Shown here one piece after another: positions 14,630 to 21,797 of a stretch of DNA of 38,163 bases. The DNA is from Candidatus Aphodovivens avistercoris (lineage in GTDB: Bacteria > Actinomycetota > Coriobacteriia > Coriobacteriales > Eggerthellaceae). The position numbers were made by a program, and so were the translations under genes. The notes beneath the pieces are model-generated. The model searched no databases and was not told the DNA's origin. It worked only from the letters and a program-made list of their open reading frames with translations. The first letter of the stretch is position 1. Every line of letters starts with the position of its first letter. Location: the NCBI GenBank assembly GCA_018710945.1, contig DVIW01000005.1, positions 1 through 38,163 on the forward strand, in the 5' to 3' direction.

Positions 14630-15892
14630 ATGAAAAGTGACGCTTTTCGCATTCCCGAGGGGGCTCCGGGAACCAAGGCGCGCTGGGCGGTTGTTCTGTG
14701 CTGCGCAGGCGCCTATTTCTTCGATTCCTACGACATGTACATTTTGGGAATCGTCATGCAGGATATCCTCACCGAGCTCAATATGACGACGGCTCAAGGT
14801 GGGCTCTTGTCATCTGCGACGATGCTTGGCGCGGTTATCGGCAGCGTGTTTCTTGGCAGATTTGCATCGAATTACGGGAACAAGTTCTGCCTTGTTTTGT
14901 GCACCGCATGGATAGGGGTTTGCTCTCTCGCCGTTGTTTTCGTTCAGAGCTTTGCTGCGTGGTTTGTGCTGCGCGTTCTTGTCGGACTTGGCATCGGTGG
15001 CATCATGGGGCCGATTCATGCGCTTATCTGGCAGCATTGGGGGCCAGGTCACCGCACGAAGATCACCGGGCTCACGTTCAGCACGTTTCCCATTGCCGGC
15101 ATTGCTGCGAGCTTGATGGGCAAGCTCGTGCTCGTGACGAACTTCCGTGTCATTTTCATCTCCGCGGGTCTTTCCATCGTTGTCGCGGTTGTCGCCTACT
15201 TCATGATTCCAGATGACAAGCATCTGGTTCCACGCGGCCAGATTGCAGCTTCCCAGGGTGCTGGCAAGGTCAAGACGAACGAGATCTTTGCGGGAAACTA
15301 CAAATGGATTACCCTCTTCGCCATTTTCGCGAGTTTTGCCAACATGGCTGCTTGCTGGGCGATGAACACGTGGATCCCGTCTTGGCTTATGACCGATCGC
15401 GGGCTCGACATGGCGGAAATGACGAATTTTGCCACGCTCAACTACTGCGGAGGCTTGGCGGGCTACCTCATCTGGGGCGTGATAGGATCAAAGATAGGTT
15501 CTGGTCGCGCGATGGTGGCTGCTTACGCCTTGTCCGCAATCGCATTGCTCGCTTACATCGTTATGCCGGGTGGCAGCTACCTCGCTCTTCTTGGGCCGGT
15601 GCTTTATTTCGGCCAGGGCGGATGCGGCTGCTTGAATTCTGTTCTGTTTGCAGAGGCGTACCCCGAGCGAACGAGAGCGTATGGCTCTGGCACGGCATTC
15701 AATGTTGGACGCATCGGTTCGATCATCTCTCCCTATACGGTAGCGCTGGTCGGTACGAGTTTCGGTTTGACGGCCGGCTTGCTTATGGCGCCAGCGTTCT
15801 TCGCTTTCGGCGTGGTCGTATCGGTTGTTTTGAACCGCGTTCTCCGCAAGCAATGGGCGATAGAGGGCCGCTCCGATCTTGATAGGGAATGA
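14630..15892 (+). CDS. MFS transporter 2 (AAHS-like)
   Basis: This 420-residue, twelve-helix protein is similar along its length to MFS transporter 1. Helix 1 contains FFDSYDMYILG, which resembles the DGxD-type motif of the aromatic acid:H+ symporter (AAHS) group, and loop 2-3 has GRFASNYGNKFC. AGGGGAGGGAC lies before ATG 14630. Having two paralogues that differ at the helix 1 acidic site suggests distinct transport modes or substrates, such as substrate import and product export. That division is inference. Confidence 0.85.
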   Translation: MKSDAFRIPEGAPGTKARWAVVLCCAGAYFFDSYDMYILGIVMQDILTELNMTTAQGGLLSSATMLGAVIGSVFLGRFASNYGNKFCLVLCTAWIGVCSLAVVFVQSFAAWFVLRVLVGLGIGGIMGPIHALIWQHWGPGHRTKITGLTFSTFPIAGIAASLMGKLVLVTNFRVIFISAGLSIVVAVVAYFMIPDDKHLVPRGQIAASQGAGKVKTNEIFAGNYKWITLFAIFASFANMAACWAMNTWIPSWLMTDRGLDMAEMTNFATLNYCGGLAGYLIWGVIGSKIGSGRAMVAAYALSAIALLAYIVMPGGSYLALLGPVLYFGQGGCGCLNSVLFAEAYPERTRAYGSGTAFNVGRIGSIISPYTVALVGTSFGLTAGLLMAPAFFAFGVVVSVVLNRVLRKQWAIEGRSDLDRE

Positions 15893-15904
15893 TGTCGCAT
15901 TGGC

Positions 15905-15968
15905 GGCGATGCGCCGGTGGGCAGGATAGGCGATGCGCCAGTTGAGTGACATGCTTTGGCTGGCGCAT
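15905..15968. other. Repeated GGCGATGCGCC and stem-loop before the nitroreductase
   Basis: GGCGATGCGCC occurs twice (about 15904 and 15930). The second copy's ATGCGCCAG (15933-15941) pairs with CTGGCGCAT (15960-15968) over an 18-base loop. No T-run follows. It may act on mRNA stability between the transporter and nitroreductase genes. Confidence 0.35.
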
Positions 15969-16017
15969 TTGCGAGAGGGATGCTGCAAGGGCGTTTTGGC
16001 TGAGAAGGGAGAAAGCT

Positions 16018-16599
16018 GTGGAGGTTTACGAATGCATCACAACGCGGCGAAGCTGCCGTGCCTACAAGGACATGCCGATCGAGAGAGAAAAGCTTGAACG
16101 GGTCGTTGAGTCGGGGCGCTTTGCTCCAAGCGCGAACGACAATCAGATGGCGCGGTTCATCGTGCTTGCAAGCAAGGAGGCGCTTGATGAAATCGCCGCT
16201 GTTGTTCGCAGGGCGTATGCGGAAATGAAGGAAGATGATCCGAAGTACGCGTCATCTCAGGGCGTTATCGAAAAGTCCAAGGACGGAAGCTACGTTTTTC
16301 ACTACGACCCATCTGCGCTTGTGATTGTTGCCAACAAGGATGGCTATTCCCATGCCATGGCTGATTGTGCTTGCGCGATCGAGAACATGATGATAGAGGC
16401 GAACGATCTCGGGCTTTCGAGCGTTTGGGTGAACCAGTTGTGCGCGTTCGAGCGCCATCCAGATGTGGTCGGGCATTTGCGCAAGATCGGTTTGGCGGAT
16501 GATGAGATCGTGTATGGGGCATTAAGCATCGGGTATGCGCAGGTGCCAAACCATGATGCTCCGGAGCGCAAGGGCAACCCGGTGGTGTATGTGGAATGA
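16018..16599 (+). CDS. Nitroreductase family protein
   Basis: This 193-residue FMN-dependent nitroreductase-fold protein has ITTRRSCRAYKD (the RRS FMN phosphate contact), FAPSANDNQMARF (35-47) and an ENMMIEANDLGLSSVWV segment typical of the dimer/FMN site. It has no extra ferredoxin domain. I chose GTG 16018-16020, eight bases after AAGGGAG, giving MEVYECITTRRS; the longer open frame from 15946 is not family-like. The cluster position suggests reduction of an aromatic or enone intermediate, or electron transfer, but family membership alone does not fix the substrate. Confidence 0.85.
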   Translation: MEVYECITTRRSCRAYKDMPIEREKLERVVESGRFAPSANDNQMARFIVLASKEALDEIAAVVRRAYAEMKEDDPKYASSQGVIEKSKDGSYVFHYDPSALVIVANKDGYSHAMADCACAIENMMIEANDLGLSSVWVNQLCAFERHPDVVGHLRKIGLADDEIVYGALSIGYAQVPNHDAPERKGNPVVYVE

Positions 16600-16651
16600 C
16601 GCTGCGCCGATTCTGATTGGTTTTCGTTCTGCGGCATGAGAAGGAGCCATC

Positions 16652-17689
16652 ATGTTGGGAGCAAGGAACAGGGGTCGCTTGCAAACGTGCATGCGCGGGC
16701 AAGTGCCTGACGCCCGTCCGTATTGCTGGTACTACAGCTACGATTTCGTTGGATCGGCGACGGGTGTGAACTTGAGGGAGTACTTGTTCGACCCCAAGCT
16801 CATGTTTGAAACTCAGATGCATCTTTGCTCCCTCTTGGACGGAGGCATATCGCTGATTCCCGATGGCGCGATGCTGCCTGAGAACGAAGCGCTTGGTGCT
16901 GAGTTGGTGTTCACAAATGGGTATCCGACCACAAAGCATCAAGATTGCGTGATGATCGGCTCGATCGCTCGCTCGGATCCCGTCAATCCGTACAACGGAA
17001 AACTGATGGAAGCTTTGCTGGAAGCGCTGAAATACATGAGGGGTCATGCTCCAAACGATGTTTCCGTCGAACCGACGTTTATCACTGGTCCGTTTTCGTT
17101 GGCTGCATCCGTTTGCGGGATTTCGGATTTTCTCGTTGGTCTGTATGAAGAACCCGACACCGTCAAGCAATGCTTGGAGATGGTTGCCGAAACCGAAATA
17201 GCGTATCTGAAAGAGCAGGAGAAGATCCTGGGTCCATTGGACCGTATCTCGATGTCCGATGACGTATCGGCGTTTCTCTCGCCTGAGATGTTTCGAGAGT
17301 TCGTGCTGCCTACTTATGATCGAGTGCGTGCTGCGTTTCCCCATTCGCAGCACTGGCTGCATAACGATGCAGATACTTCAAAAATCTACCGGGATATCTG
17401 CGGATACGGTTTCGATCTATGGCATGTGGGCTACGTCGTGGATATCGTGAAGATCGCGCACGATACACCTGATAGCAAGACGGTTCTTGCCGGAAACCTG
17501 GTTCCCTTGGACGATCTTGCCTGCAAAACGACGGAGGATGCGTTGGGGCTTGCGAAAGATCTTCTCGCTCAATTTGACAACAGCTCGAGGTTCGCCATCT
17601 CTGCTGGTGGGTTCCTTGCAACAGGAACCCCAGTTGAAACCGTTCGCGCGATCATGCATCTTGCCGACGAGTGGCAGCTGGTGCAATGA
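16652..17689 (+). CDS. UroD/MtaA-fold protein lacking zinc cysteines
   Basis: This 345-residue protein belongs to the uroporphyrinogen decarboxylase / methylcobamide:CoM methyltransferase superfamily. It has PTFITGPFSLAASVCG (about residues 141-156), MSDDVSAFLSPEMFREFVLP, LHNDADTSKIY and a C-terminal SAGGFLATGTPVETVRAIM. In methyltransferases of this fold, zinc is held by His-x-Cys and a later Cys. Here those positions read His-Asn-Asp (LHND) and GGF, so neither cysteine is present. A zinc-thiol methyltransferase is therefore unlikely; a decarboxylase or other carbon-carbon chemistry is possible. GAAGGAG precedes ATG 16652. It is the last gene of the cluster; the REPIN-like element begins 12 bases after its stop. 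No corrinoid protein gene is nearby. Confidence 0.8.
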   Translation: MLGARNRGRLQTCMRGQVPDARPYCWYYSYDFVGSATGVNLREYLFDPKLMFETQMHLCSLLDGGISLIPDGAMLPENEALGAELVFTNGYPTTKHQDCVMIGSIARSDPVNPYNGKLMEALLEALKYMRGHAPNDVSVEPTFITGPFSLAASVCGISDFLVGLYEEPDTVKQCLEMVAETEIAYLKEQEKILGPLDRISMSDDVSAFLSPEMFREFVLPTYDRVRAAFPHSQHWLHNDADTSKIYRDICGYGFDLWHVGYVVDIVKIAHDTPDSKTVLAGNLVPLDDLACKTTEDALGLAKDLLAQFDNSSRFAISAGGFLATGTPVETVRAIMHLADEWQLVQ

Positions 17690-17701
17690 GGTTTTGCCAA
17701 G

Positions 17702-17905
17702 CGTGACAGAGGGACGGGTGACAGAGCGGGTGACAGAGTGACAGAGGGAGGACGGACAGAGTGACAGAGGGACGCATCTATTGGCACGAAGCTTGAAGCG
17801 AAGGGGCGCAGAGCGTGACGTTTGATGTGTCCCTTCGTCACCCTTCGTCACCCATCCCTCCGTCACCCATCCCTCCGTCACCCCCGTCACTCCGTCGCCC
17901 GTCAC
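17702..17905. repeat. REPIN-like element, copy 2
   Basis: The 82-bp core (17761-17842) is 79/82 identical to copy 1 and has the same orientation. The left side carries several TGACAGAG units (17704, 17720, 17731, 17740 and others). The right side carries many CGTCACCC units up to about 17905. This gives an expanded palindrome of variable tails around a fixed core. It lies between the UroD-like gene and the HAD gene. Confidence 0.8.
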
Positions 17906-17932
17906 CCCCTCATCCGATAGAAGGAGGCTACC

Positions 17933-18583
17933 ATTCTTTACCGGTGCATTTTGTTCGACCTGGACGGCACGCTTACCGATCCGAAAGAGGGCATAACGAA
18001 GTCCATCCAGTACGCGCTTTCGTCGCTTGGGATAGAAGAGCGCGATCCCGATGCGTTGTGCGCGTTTATCGGTCCCCCCTTGCAGCGCGTGTTTGCTGAA
18101 AGCTACGGCATGAACAGCAAGGAGACTGAAAAAGCGATCAGCAAATACCGTGAGCGCTTTTCTGCCGAAGGCATTTTTGAGAACGAGGTGTATCCCGGAG
18201 TTGATGAAATGCTGGCATCGTTGAAAGCGGACGGTGCATGCATCTGCCTTGCTACATCGAAGCCGACGGTGTACGCGGAGCGCATCTTGGATCATTTTGG
18301 TTTGAGTCGGCATTTCGACCAGGTGGTTGGGAGCGAGCTCGATGGGACGCGAAGCGCCAAAACAGACGTTGTGCGAGAGGTTCTCTCACGTTTGGAGTGG
18401 GTGGATCTTGCTGATTGCGTGATGGTTGGCGATAGGGGCCATGACGCTGAAGGCGCTAAGGCGTGCGGCATCGATGCAGTTGGCGTTTTGTACGGATATG
18501 GCTCGCGGGAAGAGCTTGTCGAAAGCGGAGCCAAGCTCGTTGTCGGGACCGTCAACGAGCTTGGCGATCTGCTTCGATCGTAG
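17933..18583 (+). CDS. HAD-superfamily phosphatase, phosphoglycolate phosphatase-like
   Basis: This roughly 216-residue protein has the HAD motifs in order: LFDLDGTLTD (catalytic Asp pair), CLATSKP (motif II Ser/Thr and Lys region) and VMVGDRGHDAEGAKACG (motif IV), with a helical cap between I and II. The cofactor is expected to be magnesium. Members dephosphorylate small phosphates; the substrate is not predictable. The start is unusual. AAGGAGG (17921-17927) is followed five bases later by an in-frame ATT (17933), giving (M)LYRCILFDLDGTL, the normal family N-terminus. No ATG or GTG is nearby, and the TTG at 17951 is too far from the ribosome site and would remove the first strand. Stops seven bases short of the convergent asparagine synthase gene. 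Confidence 0.75.
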   Translation: MLYRCILFDLDGTLTDPKEGITKSIQYALSSLGIEERDPDALCAFIGPPLQRVFAESYGMNSKETEKAISKYRERFSAEGIFENEVYPGVDEMLASLKADGACICLATSKPTVYAERILDHFGLSRHFDQVVGSELDGTRSAKTDVVREVLSRLEWVDLADCVMVGDRGHDAEGAKACGIDAVGVLYGYGSREELVESGAKLVVGTVNELGDLLRS

Positions 18584-18590
18584 TTTCCCC

Positions 18591-20177
18591 CTACTTCGCA
18601 TCCTTGCCGAAGAACAGTTCGTACCAGCGGATGAACAGGTAGATGGTCCACACGTGGCGCCACAGCAGCGCTTTGTGGCGGGGGAACCAGATGGGGTGGC
18701 TCACGCGCGGCTTGCGGCCGAGGAATGCGTCCAGCAGCGCGCCGATCTCGCCGGTGTTGAAGAACTCGGCGGCGGCCTCGCTTCCGAACGCGCGCTCGAT
18801 GTCGGCGTTGGCGGCGGGGTCGCGCAGCCACGAGCTCACCGGCACGGGGAAGCCGAGCTTCTTGCGGTAGGCCACTTCCTCAGGCAGCACGCGCGCGGCG
18901 GCGGCGCGCAGGGCCACTTTGTTCTTCTCGCCGTCCCGCTTGAACCGCGACGGCATGGCAAGCGCCACGTCCAGCATGCGTCGGTCAACGAAGGGCATGC
19001 GGATGTCCAGCCCCGTGCCGCGGGAGATCTTCGTGGAGTTGAACAGGATGCTGCCCTCGAAGTAGCTGCGGAACTCGACGTAAAGCATCCAGGTGAGCGG
19101 GTCGTACTGGCGGCCCTTCGCCCCGCGCTCCTTCATGAACTCACGCGTGGTGACGCGCGGGTTGTACTCTTTCAGATAGCGGCGCTCTTCGGAGGGGCTC
19201 ATGATGTGCGTGGAGCCGAAGTACACCGGGTCGGGGCCGGCGGATGCGCGCTTGACGTTGCCGTAGACGCTGTAGCCGGCGAAGAACTCGTCGGCGCCCT
19301 CGCCCGAGAAGCACAGGCTCGAGATCTTCGCCGCCTTCTTGCAGCCGCAGTACAGCGACAGCCCCGCCACGTCGGCGGAGGGCTGCTCGTAGGCCAGCAG
19401 GAACTCGTCCACGTTGCCGAAGAAGTCCTCGGGCGTCACCGAGATGCCCTCGAACCCGCGGCCCAGGTACGCCGCCGTGGCGCGGGCGTCCTCTTCCTCG
19501 CTGACCTTCTGGTCCTCGTAGGACACGCAGAAGCCGCGCTTCGCAGGGCCCTTCGCCAGGATGTAGGACGAGTCCACGCCGCCCGACAGGAAGCTGTCGG
19601 CCACCTCGCCTTCGTCGCAGATATCGCGCATGGCGCCGTCCATGGCCGCCTCGATGGCGTCGGCCCAGTCCTCGAGCGTCTTGGATTCGTCGGGCGCGAA
19701 AGCCAGCTCCCAGTAGCGGCCGAGCGCGAGCCCGTTGCCGCTGAAGCGCAAAAAGCCGCCGGGCTCCAGCTTGCGCACGCCCTTGAACAGGGTGTCCTCG
19801 CCGGGAACGTAGGTGAATTCCAGGTAGAACGGGATCATGTCGCGGTTGAGCGCGCGCACGAAGCCCGGCTGGTCGAACAGGTCCTTGATCTGCAGGGCGT
19901 AAAGCAGCTGCCCGTCGGCCGTCTCGTAGTAGAACAGCAGCTCCGCGCCGAACGGATCGCGTGCGCAGAACAGCTCGTCGGTTTCCGTGTCGTGCAGCGC
20001 GAAGGCGAACTGGCCGTTCAGGTGGTTGCCCATCTGCTCGCCCCACGCCTGCCATGCCGCGACGAGCAGCTTCTCCTCGCGCTCGGCGCGCGTGCAGCTA
20101 TCGATGCTGACGCCCAGTTCGGCGGCGAGTTCCTTGTGGTTGCGGATCAGCCCGGAATAGGCTTTCACTTCGATCAT
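18591..20177 (-). CDS. Asparagine synthase homologue without N-terminal Cys
   Basis: This 528-residue protein has the N-terminal Ntn-glutaminase-like fold (FAFALHDTETDELFCARDPFG, 57-77) and the ATP-pyrophosphatase synthase domain with SGGVDSS (198-204) and SGEGADEFFAGY. Classical AsnB begins Met-Cys-Gly, with Cys2 as the glutaminase nucleophile. This protein begins MIEVKAYSG and has no cysteine there, so it should not hydrolyse glutamine; free ammonia use or another acyl-adenylating role is possible. ATG 20175-20177 follows AAGGAAG; an upstream ATG (20190-20192) overlaps that site. The C-terminal PRHKALLWRHVWTIYLF segment is AsnB-like. No lasso or peptide-natural-product genes are adjacent. 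Confidence 0.8.
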   Translation of the reverse strand: MIEVKAYSGLIRNHKELAAELGVSIDSCTRAEREEKLLVAAWQAWGEQMGNHLNGQFAFALHDTETDELFCARDPFGAELLFYYETADGQLLYALQIKDLFDQPGFVRALNRDMIPFYLEFTYVPGEDTLFKGVRKLEPGGFLRFSGNGLALGRYWELAFAPDESKTLEDWADAIEAAMDGAMRDICDEGEVADSFLSGGVDSSYILAKGPAKRGFCVSYEDQKVSEEEDARATAAYLGRGFEGISVTPEDFFGNVDEFLLAYEQPSADVAGLSLYCGCKKAAKISSLCFSGEGADEFFAGYSVYGNVKRASAGPDPVYFGSTHIMSPSEERRYLKEYNPRVTTREFMKERGAKGRQYDPLTWMLYVEFRSYFEGSILFNSTKISRGTGLDIRMPFVDRRMLDVALAMPSRFKRDGEKNKVALRAAAARVLPEEVAYRKKLGFPVPVSSWLRDPAANADIERAFGSEAAAEFFNTGEIGALLDAFLGRKPRVSHPIWFPRHKALLWRHVWTIYLFIRWYELFFGKDAK

Positions 20178-20280
20178 GCGAGCTTCCTTCATACGCTTCG
20201 GTCTGAAAACGCTAGCCATGATACCGCATCGCCGCGCGCGATTTTCCGGTGAGCCTGCATCGTCGAAGGAAGGACACGGG

Positions 20281-20622
20281 TCAGTGCGCGCCTTCGCCCG
20301 TCTTGTCCGTCATGAACAGGCCAACACGGACCTGATGGTAGGTCTCGGCCCGCTCGTCAACCTTCAGGACGCGGCATTCCAGCACGTCGTCGTGGCCGAA
20401 AGCGAGCAGCTGGGCGGGCAGGGCGTTCTCGCCGCGCGGGATGTAGCCCAGCTTCAGCCCTTCCCAGCAGATTGCCACCGCGTCCGGGTCGTGCGGGTTG
20501 CTCGGCTCCGCCACCAGGCTCAGGTTCTCGCCAGGCCTGAGCTCCGACAGCACGAACGTCCCATCCCAGTAGCGCATGCCCGCGATGTCGAAGTCGGCCA
20601 GATAACGCGATCGGTAGTTCAT
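20281..20622 (-). CDS. HIRAN domain protein
   Basis: This 113-residue single-domain protein has the HIRAN pattern: FDIAGMRYWDG, LVAEPSNPHDPDAVAI, and LGYIPRGEN. HIRAN domains bind DNA ends or single-stranded DNA in helicases such as HLTF; stand-alone bacterial ones are uncharacterised. ATG 20620-20622 follows AAAGGAG. It shares a short regulatory region with the divergently transcribed WYL regulator and is upstream of the asparagine synthase homologue on the same strand with a 103-base gap. Confidence 0.85.
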   Translation of the reverse strand: MNYRSRYLADFDIAGMRYWDGTFVLSELRPGENLSLVAEPSNPHDPDAVAICWEGLKLGYIPRGENALPAQLLAFGHDDVLECRVLKVDERAETYHQVRVGLFMTDKTGEGAH

Positions 20623-20700
20623 AGGTGCTCCTTTCCTGCAGCCGCACGGGTGGTGAAACCTCCTTGGTCTGTATCTTACGACAGGGCTCGGCTTGCGGGT

Positions 20701-20770
20701 GTCCTGCAGAATGGACAGGGTGCAAAAGGGGACACCCTTTCGCCTCGATGCGCCTTCCATCTGGTAGAAT
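20701..20770. promoter_or_regulatory. Divergent HIRAN/WYL control region with inverted repeats
   Basis: TGTCC-N8-GGACA (about 20700-20717) and AGGGTG-N10-CACCCT (about 20717-20738) are adjacent inverted repeats between the divergent genes. A TAGAAT -10 hexamer (20765-20770) reads toward the WYL gene. The repeats are plausible sites for the WYL regulator itself (inference). Confidence 0.4.
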
Positions 20771-20807
20771 GACAAGCGTATTCCGCAGATTCCGCAGGGA
20801 AGGCAGC

Positions 20808-21797
20808 GTGATCGCTATGGCGAACAGCGGCAAGTCGAAGCTGAAGCTTCTCCATCTGCTCATGATGCTCCAGGAGGAAACCGACGCCGAGCACGGCCTG
20901 TCCATGACGGCCATCCTTGAGCGGCTTGCCGAAGCGGGCATCAACGCCGAGCGCAAGAGCATCTACGACGACATCAGCACGCTGCGGGAGTTCGGCATCG
21001 AGATACGCACCTACCAGCGCAATCCCGTCGAGTACGCCATCGAGCGGCGCGATTTCTCGCTTGACGAGCTCATGCTCATGGCGGACGCCATCCAGTCGTG
21101 CCGGGCGATCACCGACCGTCAGGCGAAGCAGCTCATCGGGAAGATCAAGGCGCTTTCCCCCGAACGCGAGCGTGAGAAGCTCAACCGCCGTATCCACGTG
21201 GTGGGGCGCGTCAAATCCGCCAACAAAAGCGTGTTGAAAGCCGTCGACATCCTGCACGAGGCCCTGCGCCTTCGCCGTAAGGTCGAATTCTCTTACAGCA
21301 GGCTGGGACCCGACGGGAAGCGGCACGTCACGCGCGAGGGCAGAAACCACGTGGTCACGCCGGTCGGCATCACCTACGACGACGGTTTCTACTACCTGAC
21401 CGCCTGGGATGACGGCCACGAGAGCATGCCCGAGTACCGCCTTGACCGCATGGTGTCGCTCAAAGTGCTGGAAGAGCCCGCTGCGAAGAACGAGCGGATA
21501 GCCAACCATGCCTACGACACGGGCGACACGGCGGTGTTCGGCCGCTTCACGGGAAACGAAGGGACGGCGGTGCTCGTTGCGGCGCCCGAGAAGCTCGAGA
21601 TCATCACCGACCGCTTTGGTCCCGCCATCAAAACCATCGTGGCGGATGGGGACGAGGCGCGCGTCAGCGTACGGCTGTGCGTGAGCGAGCAGTTCTTCGG
21701 CTGGGTGGCGGGCACGGGCAAAGCCGTGCGCATCGCGGAGCCGCCATCGCTCGTGCGCAAGTACGAGGACTTCCTGCGCGATTTGCTGGACGGCTAG
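20808..21797 (+). CDS. WYL domain transcriptional regulator
   Basis: This protein of about 329 residues has an N-terminal winged helix (LHLLMMLQEETDAEHGLSM, then IYDDISTLREFG) and a WYL domain (VEFSYSRLGPDGKR, then VVTPVGITYDDGFYYLTAWD), ending in a WCX-like tail (FGWVAGTGKAVRI). WYL regulators commonly bind nucleic-acid-derived ligands and are frequent near DNA-damage and phage-defence genes. The divergent HIRAN gene fits that. GTG 20808 is preferred because AGGGAAGG lies four bases upstream; ATG 20817 and an earlier ATG 20769 are alternatives, the latter overlapping the -10 hexamer. Its TAG abuts the stop of the convergent hypothetical gene. Confidence 0.85.
   Translation: MIAMANSGKSKLKLLHLLMMLQEETDAEHGLSMTAILERLAEAGINAERKSIYDDISTLREFGIEIRTYQRNPVEYAIERRDFSLDELMLMADAIQSCRAITDRQAKQLIGKIKALSPEREREKLNRRIHVVGRVKSANKSVLKAVDILHEALRLRRKVEFSYSRLGPDGKRHVTREGRNHVVTPVGITYDDGFYYLTAWDDGHESMPEYRLDRMVSLKVLEEPAAKNERIANHAYDTGDTAVFGRFTGNEGTAVLVAAPEKLEIITDRFGPAIKTIVADGDEARVSVRLCVSEQFFGWVAGTGKAVRIAEPPSLVRKYEDFLRDLLDG

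Noticed and set aside
16652..17689. HemE (uroporphyrinogen decarboxylase) of haem synthesis
   Set aside because: Distant from HemE, lacks its N-terminal signature and is not near haem genes.
17702..17905. CRISPR or minisatellite
   Set aside because: The fixed 82-bp core with inverted ends and the match to copy 1 show a REPIN-like element.
18426..20252. 608-residue plus-strand frame opposite the asparagine synthase homologue
   Set aside because: Antisense shadow; it also overlaps the HAD gene's end.
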